Assembly (NCBI RefSeq): GCF_014805685.1
Contig: NC_060911.1
Coordinates: 12,336,712-12,400,711 of the forward strand
DNA length: 64,000 nucleotides
Direction of reading: 5' to 3'
Source: Silurus meridionalis
Lineage: Eukaryota; Chordata; Actinopteri; Siluriformes; Siluridae
Every line of letters starts with the position of its first letter. Position 1 is the first letter of the stretch. This document shows positions 54,221 through 64,000 of this stretch, one piece after another. The notes under the pieces were generated by a model, which saw only the letters and a program-made list of their open reading frames with translations, ran no database searches and was not told the origin of the DNA. The translations under genes and the position numbers were made by a program.

Positions 54221-54399
54221 GCACATTCTGCTCAGAAAAGAAAAACCCCATGAGCAAAAGCAAAGGCGAAAAATGTGACGAGAAGTACATTTGCATGTGC
54301 CCTGAAGGCTCCACTGGTTACACTTGTGAAGTGATGCTGGAACACAACTGCACAGCACTCGACTCTCTGAAAGAAGATGATGACAGCACTGTCAAATGC
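54221..54399 (+). CDS. EYS: EYS, third coding exon (degenerate EGF 4)
   Basis: A 179-bp exon entering in phase 1 (completes Gly298) and leaving in phase 0 after Cys357. It codes TFCSEKK (Cys301 closes EGF 3), then EKCDEKYICMCPEGSTGYTC (314-333) and MLEHNCTALDSLKEDDDSTV. The module has only Cys316, 322, 324 and 333, so the first disulphide of a normal EGF is missing. The segment corresponding to human EYS is also short and atypical (ECPKGSSSQKC). A sequon lies at Asn340. The donor is TGC|GTGAGT at 54400; it lacks the usual AG before the cut but has a perfect GTGAGT. The acceptor is GCTCACAG. Confidence 0.82.
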
Positions 54400-54489
54400 G
54401 TGAGTTCTTATTATTTAATACCTTTTTTTGTGTTCATTTTAGTTTTCTATGTAGTTGTTTTTTAGTAAATGTTCAATTTAGTCTCCATT

Positions 54490-55040
54490 TTTACACCAAT
54501 CAGGTATGACTTGATGGCCACCGATCAGGCATTACAATATGACTGCTTGCTTAATATTTTGTTGGTCTGACTTTTGCTGCCAAAACAGTCCTGACCTTTA
54601 GAGCATTAACAGCATGAAGTTCTTCAGCAGTTTGAGCTACAGGAGCTCGTCTGTTGCCGGACCACACGGACCAGCCTTTGCTCCCCACGTGCATCCATGA
54701 GCCTCAGCCGCCCGTGACCCTGTCGCCAGTTCACCACTGTTCCTTCCTTAGAGCACTTCGGGTAGATACTGACCACTGCAGACCAGGAACATCTCACAAG
54801 AGCTGCGGTTTTGGAGAAGCTCTGACCCAGTTGTCTAGACGTCACAATTTGGCGAACTCGCTCAAATCCATACACATTTTTCCTGCTTCTAACACGTCAA
54901 CTTTGAGGGCCAAATGTTCACTTGATGCTTGATAAATCCCACCCACTGAGAAGTGCCATGATGAAGAGATAATCAGTGTTTTTTACTTCACCGTTCATAA
55001 TGTTATAATGTCATAATGTTATGCTTGGTCTGTGTATAGT
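54490..55040. mobile_element. ACACCAATCAG MITE with both ends
   Basis: Left TTTACACCAATCAGGTATGA, right CATAATGTTATGCTTGGTCT then GTGTATA: imperfect inverted ends typical of the family (ACACCAATCAGGCATAACAT). CTTTTGCTGCCAAAACAGTC is shared with the copies at 1.9 and 5.8 kb. It carries a transposase fragment on the minus strand, which links the family to Tc1-like transposons. It begins 91 bp after the EYS exon. Confidence 0.75.
54624..54875 (-). pseudogene. Tc1-like transposase HTH fragment
   Basis: An 83-codon frame: RQLGQSFSKTAALVRCSWSA, VVSIYPKCSKEGTVVNWRQG, RLRLMDARGEQRLVRVVRQQ. This is the N-terminal HTH of a Tc1 transposase family (SKTAxLVGCSRxAVVSxYxKWSKEG). The frame is open but ends before the catalytic domain. 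Confidence 0.8.
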
Positions 55041-56211
55041 ATAGGACAGGTAACGAATTTCGACAAGGTCCCTTTAAAGCAGGATCATCTAAAACAAAAA
55101 CAAGGTGGGGTTTGTCCTGAGGGGACAAGAAAATCAGAAATTGCCATTACAGAAAGAAAAGCGTTTTTTACGTGGAGCTTTTTCTAGAACGAACAGCGTT
55201 ATGGGATCTCGTGAAACTTTAAGCGAAAGGTAATTGTTACGAGTGGAAATGAATTGGAGGTGGAAAAAAAAAACCAGAGGACGACGATGGACTAATTGTC
55301 TTCGCTGACCTTTGCTCATCTTCCTTTATATGTCCCATTTGAACCCTTTTATCAATCGCATGAGGCATTTCAGTCATTTGAGTCACTCACGGCCAGTAAA
55401 ATCTGACAGCTACAGTAATCCACTGCTCTTCTCACACACATAGCATTAAAGCGTCCTGCATTGATTAGACGTGTCTGAAGCAGCTCCGGGAGAAGCTCAT
55501 CTGTATGAAAGTGAAATAATCCGTTTCTGCCCGTTGCAAATATGCTAAAGCCAATAGCAGTAGGCAGCTCTATATTCCTGTCGTCTGGCACCGTAGCCCT
55601 ATTATATTGCTCATCTTTGAAGGGCCGGGTCTGAAAATAGTATTGATGTCAGGATCAGTTAGACAGAGCGTGGAGAGCACAGCTGGCTAATGACTTGTCT
55701 TTCTCTGTTCCTGCTTCCTTTGGTGCTGCCTCACTGACGTTGCCTCTTACTTGTTTAAAGGTGCGTCTCACCCAAGCGCTGCTAAGAAAGCTATAAAGAA
55801 CTGGTTGTCTTTATTTGATGTAGATTTGTTAGCTATTCTGTAATTAGTGCAATATAGACTAAAAGTCTGTTTCATTTCAGATTTTGTGATGATGATGATG
55901 ATGATAATGACAACGATGACAATCCAAGTGTTTCTCGCAAATAGCGCCCCCAATGGTCAATTCTTGTTCTCTAAGACACAGGGAGCTAGAAAGAGACTAT
56001 GCATGAACATGTTTTGTGTTGAAGCTGTAGAAAATGTTTGCTGAGAGCCTTGTTTTTTTTTTTATGTGGTTCACTGATCCACCAATCCTACCCTTAGTGA
56101 AGCTGAGATCACTGCAGTACACCAAATTTCAGCTCATTTGCATTTCAGTTGCTGACAAACTCTGAATCCTGTGATTAAAATGCAATTTTAATGAGATTGC
56201 GTCATGCCAGT
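55041..56211. other. no recognisable feature
   Basis: A short (GAT)n run is at 55887-55905. Nothing else supported. Confidence 0.4.
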
Positions 56212-56295
56212 CAGGTGTCCTGCCATTCGCTTTAATGGTTAATAGGACTGCATCAGGTTTCTTGCCATTAGGTTTAATGGTTAATAGGACTGCAT
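56212..56295 (+). repeat. 42-bp tandem duplication
   Basis: Two adjacent copies of CAGGTGTCCTGCCATTCGCT plus TTAATGGTTAATAGGACTGC AT (second copy from 56254), differing at a few positions. Confidence 0.85.
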
Positions 56296-56649
56296 AATGC
56301 TGAACAAAAATGTGATGCTGTAACCAACATACACATTTCATGTATTTAATGGGGAAGAATTCTTTCTATGATTTATATAAGAAAGAAAACGCAAACGTAT
56401 GAACGGTTCATGAAAAAGCTTGGAAAATGTTCTGGCTGATCTTTCCTCACAATGTCCAGCTTTTCTTAAAAAAGGCTTGTTTTGAAAAAAAATTAGGATT
56501 CGACTTTTCAAGATTATTATTTGTCACAAGCATACATATAGTTATATGCATAATACTACTTGTGAAAATGAAAACCTGATCGGTCGTTCGGAAATTTGTG
56601 CATTAGATTAAAGGGACAAAGGACCTTATGCTTATACACTGTATACAAT
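56296..56649. other. no recognisable feature
   Basis: Nothing supported. Confidence 0.4.
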
Positions 56650-56885
56650 AACTCCTTTATTGTACCAATTGTATATCATGGCCTTTCTGTTTATTTACAT
56701 TCAAATTTTTCATTTTATATTGTTCATTCATTTGCCGTTATTGATATCTATCATATATCTTAGTCCTGCTAACCTGTACTATTTTGCACTGCTACCAATG
56801 CACTTCTGGTTAGGGGCTAACTGCATTTCGTTGCCTTGTACCGTAACCTGTGCAAATACAATGTTAAATCCAATTTAATCTAAAC
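56650..56885 (+). repeat. LINE 3' UTR and tail remnant
   Basis: TAACCTGTACTATTTTGCAC, CAATGCACTTCTGGTTAGGG, GCTAACTGCATTTCGTTGCC and TTGTACCGTAACCTGTGCAA, then AATCCAATTTAATCTAA. This matches the 3' end typical of fish LINEs, whose tails are short repeats such as AATCT. No coding part remains. Confidence 0.55.
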
Positions 56886-57232
56886 GTAATATAAGAGAAA
56901 ATATAAGAAAAGAAGAGAACAAAATTATTAGATAACGATGAACTGGAATTCAAATAGCTTCTTAGCCTTCGGCGTCACGCCCATGCGTCTGATAGCCCAT
57001 TGTTTGCAGGTGTTAATGTTTAACAATAGAATAAATAATAAGGGACAAGACTAACCATGACAAACTCTATAGGTCAAGGTCAAGGTGTTTATATGTCAAT
57101 GCCACCATTTGTGCAGACATACAGTGGAATCGAAATACCGCTACTCTTCTCTGTGTTTTCATTTTTATATGTAGTCAGTGCAATATAGAACAGATTTTGT
57201 ATGAGGTAACAGCAGTGAACTTGTAATAAATA

Positions 57233-57234
<2 letters not shown>
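56886..57234. other. no recognisable feature
   Basis: Nothing supported. Confidence 0.4.

Positions 57235-57299
<65 letters not shown>
57235..57299. repeat. (TA)n microsatellite
   Basis: About 31 TA units. Confidence 0.96.
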
Positions 57300-57303
<4 letters not shown>

Positions 57304-57504
57304 CTGAAGTTTTGAGTATAAGGCATTTGTAAGGTGCAGGACAGATAGCAGCAGTATGACAGTAGTACAAAAAGACTATGTGAAATGTGTTTAGTGCAAC
57401 AGTGTCAGATATAAAGAATTTGTACATTCAACGGTTTTTAAATAGGTGTTTATAAACAGGTCCATTTGTGCAGAATTCTGCAGAGAGTGTAAAATGTCTT
57501 TTGT

Positions 57505-58025
57505 CAAGTCCAGTCAAGTGAAAGTTTATTTCTGTAGCGCTTTTCACAACAGACATTGTCACAAAGCAGCTTTACAGAATTTAAGAATTCAAGTGAATAA
57601 TGTGTGTTTATCTCTTATGAGCAGCCTGGGACGACTGTGGCAACTTCCTTAGATGTTACGAAGAAGAAACCCTGAGAGGAACCCGGACTCAAAAGGGGAA
57701 CCCATTTCATTTGGGTGATATCAAGAGTGTGATTATAATATTTAAAACGATACAAAACACTGGACAGTGAGAACTAACATGAGCACCAGAGTGTGTGATT
57801 ATGAGTAACGTCCTTTCTACAGTCTTATACAGTCAGTTGGCGTTAAAGAACCATAAGCTACTGAGCAACTCATAAAATAGCTCAACATTTGGCATCTAGT
57901 TCTTTATAGCTTTGTAATCTCCATGAGGTGGGACTGGAGCTGGCGCAAACTCGGGATGCCTTGGGATGGGTAGAGAAAGAGAAGTGGTGGATAGGAATTG
58001 TATGTGCAGTGGAGAAGTCATTCTA
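57505..58025 (-). repeat. R600 dispersed repeat, inverted, nearly full length
   Basis: CAAGTCCAGTCAAGTGAAAG (the reversed tail), GTAGCGCTTTTCACAACAGA, CAAAGCAGCTTTACAGAATT, AAGAAACCCTGAGAGGAACC, ACATGAGCACCAGAGTGTG, GAGCAACTCATAAAATAGCT and GATGCCTTGGGATGGGTAGA. It pairs with the 27.4-kb copy along almost its whole length. Confidence 0.85.
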
Positions 58026-58597
58026 AAGGTCTAAACCTCAAGTGTCGATTTCAGATCACTGTTTTTCAATGGAAATGGACTATTTAAGGTGCTGTGTGCA
58101 AATGCAGAATGAACATTAGGTTAATTGAAGGGTGAACTGAGAGACTTATGTAGTAGTTTAGATGATCGCATGAAGAAGTCTAAAGAAGCATCTCCTAAGC
58201 CGTTCTGATTTGGCCATACGACAGCGGAAGCACTTGCCTGATGGCAGCAGTCTAAACAAGTAGTTACCGTCCTATTATTGTTACTATTTAATGTCCTATT
58301 TAGTGTATCTGTGACCAGATCCTCTGTCAGCCATTGTGGAATGAAAAAAACATCTCTTGAATCCATACGATTTTATTTGAGCTTGTGCAGTTTGCTACAG
58401 ATGCGGTTTGCAAGCTATGAACAGGGCTTAAAAATGCCATTGTTACAGTACGCATGCTAGATGGCCTCGTTGCCACCAATTCGGAATTCGATTGGTTAAA
58501 GGAACAGCTTCATGCAACATGAATTTTAAGATAAAGGTGCCCACAATTTTGATTCTGAAAGCCTCAAGGTAAATTTTGGCCCTGGCAACATGATGTG
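58026..58597. other. no recognisable feature
   Basis: Nothing supported. Confidence 0.4.
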
Positions 58598-58646
58598 ATA
58601 TCAGAAATATAACTGGATTAAAATCCTAAACTAAATGGATACTAAA
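58598..58646 (+). repeat. left part of a segment duplicated at 60654-60775
   Basis: GATATCAGAAATATAACTGG and AAACTAAATGGATACTAAA equal 60654-60702 apart from a few changes. It continues after the LINE at 60109. Confidence 0.75.
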
Positions 58647-60108
58647 TCAGAATCAGGTTTATTGGCTAAATGTGTTGACACACACAAGGATTTTGGTTCC
58701 AGCTGTTAGTGACTCTCAAAGTACAGAGATAAATAAAAAATATACATGACAAAACAGACAAGACAAGACAAAAACAGACTATACACGACAATACAGACAA
58801 TATGAGACAGTATAGACAGTGTGAGTATTAAACAGGGAATATAATTATGGTCAGTTGTTTATGAGGTTGATTGCCTGGGGAAATAAACTGTTCCTGTGTC
58901 TGGCAGTTTTGGTGAACAAAGTTCTGTAGCGCTTGCCAGAGCTGAAAGATGTTGTGTCCAGGGTGTGAAGGGTCGTTAATGATTTTTTTCTGCCCGGTTT
59001 CTGGTTCTTGTATGGTACAAGTCCTGGAAAGTGGGCAGGGGAGCACCAATGATTTTTTCTGCTGTTTTAACTGTTTTCTGCAGTTTGAACAGATTCAATG
59101 ACTGCCGTGTAGAACTGTATCAACAGCTCCTGTGGCAGACCAGACTTCCTTAATTGGCGTAGAAAGTAGATCCTCTGCTGGGCCTTTTTCAGAATGGAGT
59201 TTATTTTGGCTTCCCATTTCAGGTCTTGGGAAATTGTAATGCCAAGAAACTTGAAGTTCTCCACAGATGACACAGGGCTGTTGGATATTGTGAGGGGGAG
59301 TAGTGTTGAAGGGTGTTTCCTAAAGTTTTGACCGGGATGGTTGTGGAGAGTTTAAAGCAGGAGGGGACCTCACACAGCTCCAGTGATCTGTTGAAGATAT
59401 AGGTGAAGATGGGAGCCAGTTGGTCAGCACATGCTTTGAGACAAGAGGGGGAGACACTGTCTTCTTGTCTTCTGTCTCTGAAAGAGCCGATTAACATCCT
59501 CTTCACAAATCGTGAGCGCAACTTGAGTGATAGGGGGAATTGTAAGAGGGGTTCCCAAATGTGTGATGGGGGCAGACATTGGGCTGGGTTGGATGAGAGG
59601 TGTAAAAATATTGTTCTCAAACCTGCAGTAGAAGGTGTTGAGGTCGTCAGCCAGGTCTTTGTTTGCTTTAGTGGGGAGGGGTGGTCTCCTGTAGTTTGTA
59701 ATATCTTGCAGGCCTTTCCACAATGATGCAGGATTGTTAGCTGAAAACCTGCTTTTATTTTGTTTTTTTGTCACCTGCCTCAGTTGGTTCCTGGCCTGCT
59801 TGTACAGTGCTTTGTCCTCCCCTCTGTAGGCATCGTCTTTGGCATGTCGAAGTTTTTTCAGTTTAGCTGTGAACCGTGGCTTGTTGTTACTGAATTTGCA
59901 GAAGGTTTTGGTTGGCACACACGTCTTCACAAAAACTGATGTAGGGTGTCACAGTGTCAGTCAGTTCATCCAGGCTGTCAGTTCCAGCCTCGAAGACACT
60001 CTAATCAGTGCAGTCTTGTAGTTCCTTCTTTGCCTTACTGGTCCATCTCTTCACTGTTTTGACTACAGGCTTAACAGAGTTTAGTTTCTGCCTGCATGTT
60101 GAAATAAT
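58647..60108 (-). mobile_element. 5'-truncated L2-like LINE
   Basis: The 3' end is at 58647 (minus strand: AATAAACCTGATTCTGA). It holds the decayed ORF2 at 58828-60090. The left and right flanks join into one continuous sequence found uninterrupted at 60654-60775, so both insertion points are known to within a few bases. About 1.46 kb; the 5' two thirds of a normal element, including the endonuclease, are missing. Confidence 0.85.
58828..60090 (-). pseudogene. LINE ORF2 (reverse transcriptase) relic
   Basis: In order on the minus strand: VKRWTSKAKKELQDCTD, FCKFSNNKPRFTAKLKKLRH, NPASLWKGLQDITNYRRPPL, LADDLNTFYCRFENN, EEDVNRLFQRQKTRRQC, SVSPSCLKACADQLAPIFTY, FNRSLELCEVPSCFKLSTTI, then after a gap FKFLGITISQDLKWEAKINS, RIYFLRQLRKSGLPQELLIQ FYTAVIES and SGKRYRTLFTKTARHRNSLF. 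These are the linker, the start of the reverse-transcriptase fingers/palm and the C-terminal end of an L2/CR1-like ORF2. The region holding the catalytic YxDD motif is deleted, and several frameshifts are present. Confidence 0.85.
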
Positions 60109-60178
60109 AGGAAGCAGCACAAGGCGAGAAAGATAATACAAAATAAATAAAATGAAGAAAATAGACTATTGGGAGTAA
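60109..60178 (+). repeat. right part of the duplicated segment after the LINE
   Basis: AGGAAGCAGCACAAGGCGAG and AATAGACTATTGGGAGTAAT correspond to 60703-60775. Confidence 0.75.
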
Positions 60179-60653
60179 TTTACATCAGGTTTACATTTTC
60201 AGGTTTACATTTTAATCAATCAGCTCATCAAAACAGAGGTTAAACAGGCACCCTAGTGTGTAGTTTTTGAGGGTGAGGACCACCCACTTGATAGGCATGC
60301 ATTTGAGGCTCAATATAACCCATCCTTAAGAATATAAAACTATTGTTAGAAGAGTGAAACATTAGTCTGAATTTTTTGACCATCAATTAAACGGAATCCC
60401 AACCAAGTGTAAAAGGTCAGATATGCATAGCTCGCATTGATGGCCCTGGCTCTAGCTTTGCTTTCCCACACAATGCCCTGCTACTGTACTGCCAACCAAA
60501 AAACATAACAGAGTTGTTCAGGAATTCAGTAGTGTCGGCTCGTTGATTGTTCCAGTCCCTCTCTTCCCCCATCAACCACCTGCAACAAGAATGTACCAGG
60601 GTTTGTAAAGGGCTGCCCCTGAAGGGCCACCCTATTTATTCTGGAAATATTCT
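60179..60653. other. no recognisable feature
   Basis: Nothing supported. Confidence 0.4.
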
Positions 60654-60775
60654 GATAGCAGAAATATAACTGGAAAGAAATTCTAAACTAAATGGATACT
60701 AAAGGAAGCAGCGCAAAGCATAAAAAATAATATAAAATAAATAAACTGAAGAGAATAGACTATTGGGAGTAATTT
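60654..60775 (+). repeat. duplicated segment without the LINE (empty site)
   Basis: Reads through AACTAAATGGATACTAAAGG and AAGCAGCGCAAAGC without interruption. It is the empty-site counterpart of 58598-58646 plus 60109-60178. Confidence 0.8.
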
Positions 60776-61676
60776 AATGCATAATCAGTATGCAGGCAGA
60801 TCTAAAATTTTTGAGGAAATACAGGATGTATGAAGCATTAAATGTGTGTAGGACTTAAAGTAACATCCATCAATGCAAACATCAGGTTTATACATCAACG
60901 TCATCACAATTGTGACCATTTTACTTGCCTATGTTTGGGTGCTACTTGTTAACCAAATTTCACATCTGTAAGACTAATGGTTTGGTCTGCATGGTCTTTA
61001 TTTCATTGAAGAAAGTCAGATGAAGCATGTAAGAAGGAGGAACAAAGAGAAGAAACATCCTATTAAAAACAATAGACTTCCATTCTGGTGGTGGAACCGT
61101 AAATATGTATAGATGCTTTTTGCAATGCATTTCTATTGTGTAAGGCTTTTCCCATTAGAAAGAAATGCTCTATAGAACGGGTCTTCAACGTTTTTCAGGT
61201 TAAGGACCATTTAAGCGATAGAGACATGGGGCAGGGACCCCCTGTCAAACATAGCCACTGATATTAATAGAAACCAATCATAAAATGCTAGATATATTAT
61301 GTTAAGACAATTAGAACTATGCTGTTGTTGTACATGCATAAATTTTCAAAAAGATTTGTGCATCATAACAAACATATTTTGCAATTAAAATCACAATTCA
61401 TTAATTTGTTCACAGTTGTCTTTTATTCAAATAGATTTTCAGTTTCATATATTTTCCTTTTTTTATCAGGTGGACTTTTATACATTTACATAAACATAAG
61501 CGTTAATTTTTATTTAACTTTAATGCAAAAATTATTTATTTTCCAAAGTAAATATTTGATTTATGATGCTTTTAACTATGTTTATCGAATAGTTTTTTAT
61601 TTTTTATAAAAAATTATTTGTGATTCAACAATAATTAGCGGACACCCTGCAGTACAGCCGAGGACACCCCCAAGCC

Positions 61677-61678
<2 letters not shown>
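60776..61678. other. no recognisable feature
   Basis: AT-rich; a 96-codon frame at 61319-61609 is Phe/Ile/Tyr-rich and has no motif. Confidence 0.4.

Positions 61679-61722
<44 letters not shown>
61679..61722. repeat. (TG)n microsatellite
   Basis: Twenty-two TG units. Confidence 0.96.
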
Positions 61723-61725
<3 letters not shown>

Positions 61726-61923
61726 CATGGCAATTTTGTGTGCTCAGGTCCAAAGTTCAGGGAACGGATAGATCAGCACAGTGCATCGCTCTATATGTGT
61801 AACACGTACTATATAGACCGGTGGTACTGCAGATAGATGGACTCGTATGCACGCCATAACCACGGTTCTACAGTGCAATCAGGAAGTGTTTAGGCCCACA
61901 ACAGTTTTACACTTCATAATCAT

Positions 61924-61993
61924 AAAGACAAATGTTGGTGTCCATCTGTGACAAATCTGTAAAGACAAATATTGGTGTCCATCTGTGACAAAT
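61924..61993 (+). repeat. 37-bp tandem duplication
   Basis: AAAGACAAATGTTGGTGTCC and ATCTGTGACAAAT repeat with a period of 37 (second copy from 61961). Confidence 0.85.
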
Positions 61994-62540
61994 TAATTTG
62001 TTTGGATATCCAGCCTTCATAGATGGCCTGAAGACCTTCCTGGAGCTCTCTATCTGTGTGGCAGCTTCGGGGTATGACCACTTTATTTGTGCTGGAATTC
62101 TTCAGCTGTGTCTACAGTGGCAGCGCTCAGCCTTTAAGCAGAGATTCCGCTTATAGCAAGGGAGGAGTTGTAGAGTCCATTCTAGCCATATGTCCAGCCT
62201 TCATAAATGATCAGGAAGCACTTTAGATGAGCATCCCATGTGGCACAGAGGCAGGGGACATAGCTGATGATGGTCTGGTGATGTTCTACAGCAGCTTATG
62301 GAGTGCCCACCAGCTCATGGCTTGTTCTACACACTGGCTTCATAGTGTAGCTGCTGCTCGCTGTGGAGGTCAACAAGTGCTTGATGGTTTTTGGTGGAGG
62401 ACAGTGAAGGATTTTGATGATTTCAAGCTCCAGGCTTTTATTGATTCAGCTTGCACACTTCCAACAAAAAACAGTTCGGCCGGAATTAAACTTGCAGATT
62501 TTGCACTGCCAAGTTCACAAGTTCACAGCCTGTTCATGGC
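61994..62540. other. no recognisable feature
   Basis: Part of an open frame 62227-62724 that I do not accept as a gene. CCAGCCTTCAT recurs at 62010 and 62192 (partial local duplication). Confidence 0.35.
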
Positions 62541-62543
62541 TGT

Positions 62544-62581
<38 letters not shown>

Positions 62582-62638
62582 CATCTCACACACTCTTTCT
62601 TGTGCTCTCTCGCTCTCTCTCTCTCTCTCTCTCTTTCT
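62541..62638. repeat. (TG)n and (CT)n microsatellites
   Basis: TG-rich 62541-62579 and CT-rich 62605-62638 separated by 25 bases. Confidence 0.95.
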
Positions 62639-63169
62639 GGCGATTGCAGCTAATAAAAGCCGAAAATAAATGCTATAATAAGATACAGGTTAGACACATT
62701 ATGCATTACTTGTCTGCCGCTTGACCATGCCCCACCCACCACAGTCAGCAATCCCTGCAACACTCCACCAGGGTGCTGGACTTTATGGCAAAGTGTCCAG
62801 AAAGACAGCTGTCTTGAATGCAAGACATAGAACTCCTCTCATCCTGCCACTCGAAATTATTTTCTAGCAATTAATTGTTTTTGTTTTTTTTCCGTTTTTC
62901 TATCGCCAGTTCATTTAATTGTATTCTCTGGCAATTCCTTATTTCTCAGATGTGCTCCAAGCAGCTGTAAGAAAACAGTGAGGCAAAATTTCAGTGTGAG
63001 AATTGTTTAATAATGAGAACTGCCCTCTGTTTTTTACTATCTGCCATCTTGTTTCCTGTTGCCTTCCACGTCAAAAATGACGCAAATCTGTGTAGATCGA
63101 ATGTAACTTTTTAATGCAGCGCATGTCTATTCACAATGAGTGGATTTTACAGTCACTTGTAAAACATTT
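62639..63169. other. no recognisable feature
   Basis: Nothing supported. Confidence 0.4.
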
Positions 63170-63330
63170 GGCAGACTATTTTATCCAGAGTGACTTCATG
63201 ATCTCATTCATACATCTGAGCAGTGCTCAAGGGCCCGGCAATGGCAGCTTAGCGGTGGTGGGATTTGAACTCATGATCTCCTGATCAGAAGTCCAACGTT
63301 TTAACCACTGAGGCTACCCCTTCCCAAAAG
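63170..63330 (-). repeat. tRNA-derived SINE, inverted
   Basis: ATTTGGCAGACTATTTTATC with CAGAGTGACTT (tail side), TCAAGGGCCCGGCAATGGCA, GCTTAGCGGTGGTGGGATTT, GAACTCATGATCTCCTGATC and TTTTAACCACTGAGGCTACC. The last two blocks are the reversed B-box and A-box regions. Confidence 0.7.
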
Positions 63331-63589
63331 CTGCCATCCAAGCAACATTTGGCAGATTCTCTACTTTTTGAGGAACTCAAAGGCATTCTGAAGCATTCCT
63401 AAAAACTCCAGCAGTGACAGGAATCGAATGCACAACCTTCTGATTAGACGCCTAAAATCATATACTTTGAGGTTGCACTTTGGTTTGCAAGAATGATTTT
63501 TATCAGGAAAGGAGCTAAGAAATGTACACTTAATTGTACAGGACATTTTTAGATGCACTATAATTACATTTTCCATTCACTTGAACTTG
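63331..63589. other. no recognisable feature
   Basis: Nothing supported. Confidence 0.35.
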
Positions 63590-63925
63590 GAAACCCAAAC
63601 CTGTTCCAGCATGGCAATGCCCCTGTGCACAAAGTGAGCCCCTTGAAGGTCTGGTTTCCATGGTTTGGAGATGTAGATCTTGAGTGGCCTGCAATAAAGT
63701 TCTGATTTCATCCCTACTGTACACTTTTGGGATGAATTGGAATGCTGACTGGACCCCAGGCCTCCTCACCTACATCAGTATCTGCCCTTCATAATAACCT
63801 TTTGGCTGAATGGAGGGAATTATACAAGCAAATTGGGACTAAATGTGGAATGCTCCAAAATCACATCACGTACTTATGACCAGGTGACCCAATACTTTTG
63901 GCAAAATAGTGTATATAGCATATTA
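63590..63925 (+). pseudogene. Tc1-like transposase C-terminal relic (source of a MITE family)
   Basis: The + strand reads NLFQHGNAPVHKVSPLKVWF, FGDVDLEWPAI, FHPYCTLLG, GMLTGPQASSPTSVSALHNN and LLAEWREL in broken frames. This matches a Tc1-like transposase C-terminus ([37 protein letters not shown]). The second catalytic Asp is replaced (HGN) and the NPIE region is scrambled. The end CCAATACTTTTGGCAAAATA, then GTGTATA, resembles the terminal repeat. It is in opposite orientation to the MITE copies at 7.9, 21, 36 and 39.7 kb. Confidence 0.75.
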
Positions 63926-64000
63926 AAGTAAAAGAGCATTATTATTATCATAATGAAAAAATGAATAAATGAATAAAAAAAAATGTATTCATTGCTATTG
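63926..64000. other. AT-rich right edge
   Basis: Nothing recognised. Confidence 0.3.

Larger units (their letters stand above)
54400..64000 (+). other. EYS: EYS intron continuing beyond the window
   Basis: No further EGF-like or phase-0 exon was found up to the right edge, so this intron is at least 9.6 kb. Its contents are listed separately. Confidence 0.6.

Noticed and set aside
54205..54465. Separate small secreted protein starting at the ATG at 54205
   Set aside because: That ATG lies in the intron before the acceptor at 54220. The cysteine-rich part joins in phase with the EYS exon at 29729.
62227..62724. 165-codon open frame as a gene
   Set aside because: It runs through (TG)n and (CT)n microsatellites, has no motif and no splice or conservation support.

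Overview
The window is AT-rich vertebrate nuclear DNA, almost certainly from a teleost fish. I base this on the intron/exon structure, the many dinucleotide and tetranucleotide microsatellites, and a dense load of fish-type repeats: Tc1/mariner, hAT, pogo, piggyBac-type, RTE and L2-like LINEs, and tRNA-derived SINEs. Which fish group it comes from cannot be settled by eye; an ostariophysan such as a catfish is only a guess.

The one host gene I can support is the 5' end of the eyes-shut homologue (EYS), on the + strand. EYS is a very large secreted EGF/laminin-G protein of the photoreceptor extracellular matrix. Three coding exons are visible: 25536-26310 (signal peptide, conserved N-terminal region, two EGF modules), 29729-29845 (most of EGF 3) and 54221-54399 (end of EGF 3 and a degenerate EGF 4). 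Phases join cleanly (1, 1, then 0) to give about 357 codons of a protein usually near 3,000 residues. The exons are separated by introns of about 3.4 kb and 24.4 kb, and the gene runs off the right edge. A strong splice acceptor at 25418-25441 shows that the first coding exon is not the first exon of the transcript.

Layout. 1-25.4 kb: upstream or 5'-UTR-intron DNA with a mariner relic split by a hAT-type element, a 20-bp minisatellite with a 300-bp higher-order period, several MITEs (including a pogo/Tigger-type element with a decayed DDE fragment) and a dead Tc1-like transposase at 22.9-24.2 kb. 25.4-29.8 kb: EYS exons 1 and 2, with a mariner deletion derivative in between. 29.8-54.2 kb: one huge intron packed with a 5'-truncated RTE LINE with perfect target-site duplications, an LTR retrotransposon relic, a second dead Tc1 element, a 550-bp compound tetranucleotide array, two inverted copies of an unclassified terminal-inverted-repeat element, a piggyBac-type MITE and a tRNA-Glu-derived SINE. 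54.4-64 kb: the next EYS intron, with a Tc1-derived MITE directly after the exon, a 5'-truncated L2-like LINE whose empty site is preserved about 0.5 kb away, and SINEs.

Nothing here looks like a cooperating multi-gene system. The most useful observations are the GC-AG intron and other splice details of EYS, the RTE LINE and tRNA-Glu SINE that share a 3' tail, the inverted pair of unclassified elements at 45.6 and 50.6 kb, and several nested insertions whose order can be read from the sequence. No rRNA gene, functional tRNA gene or CRISPR array was seen.
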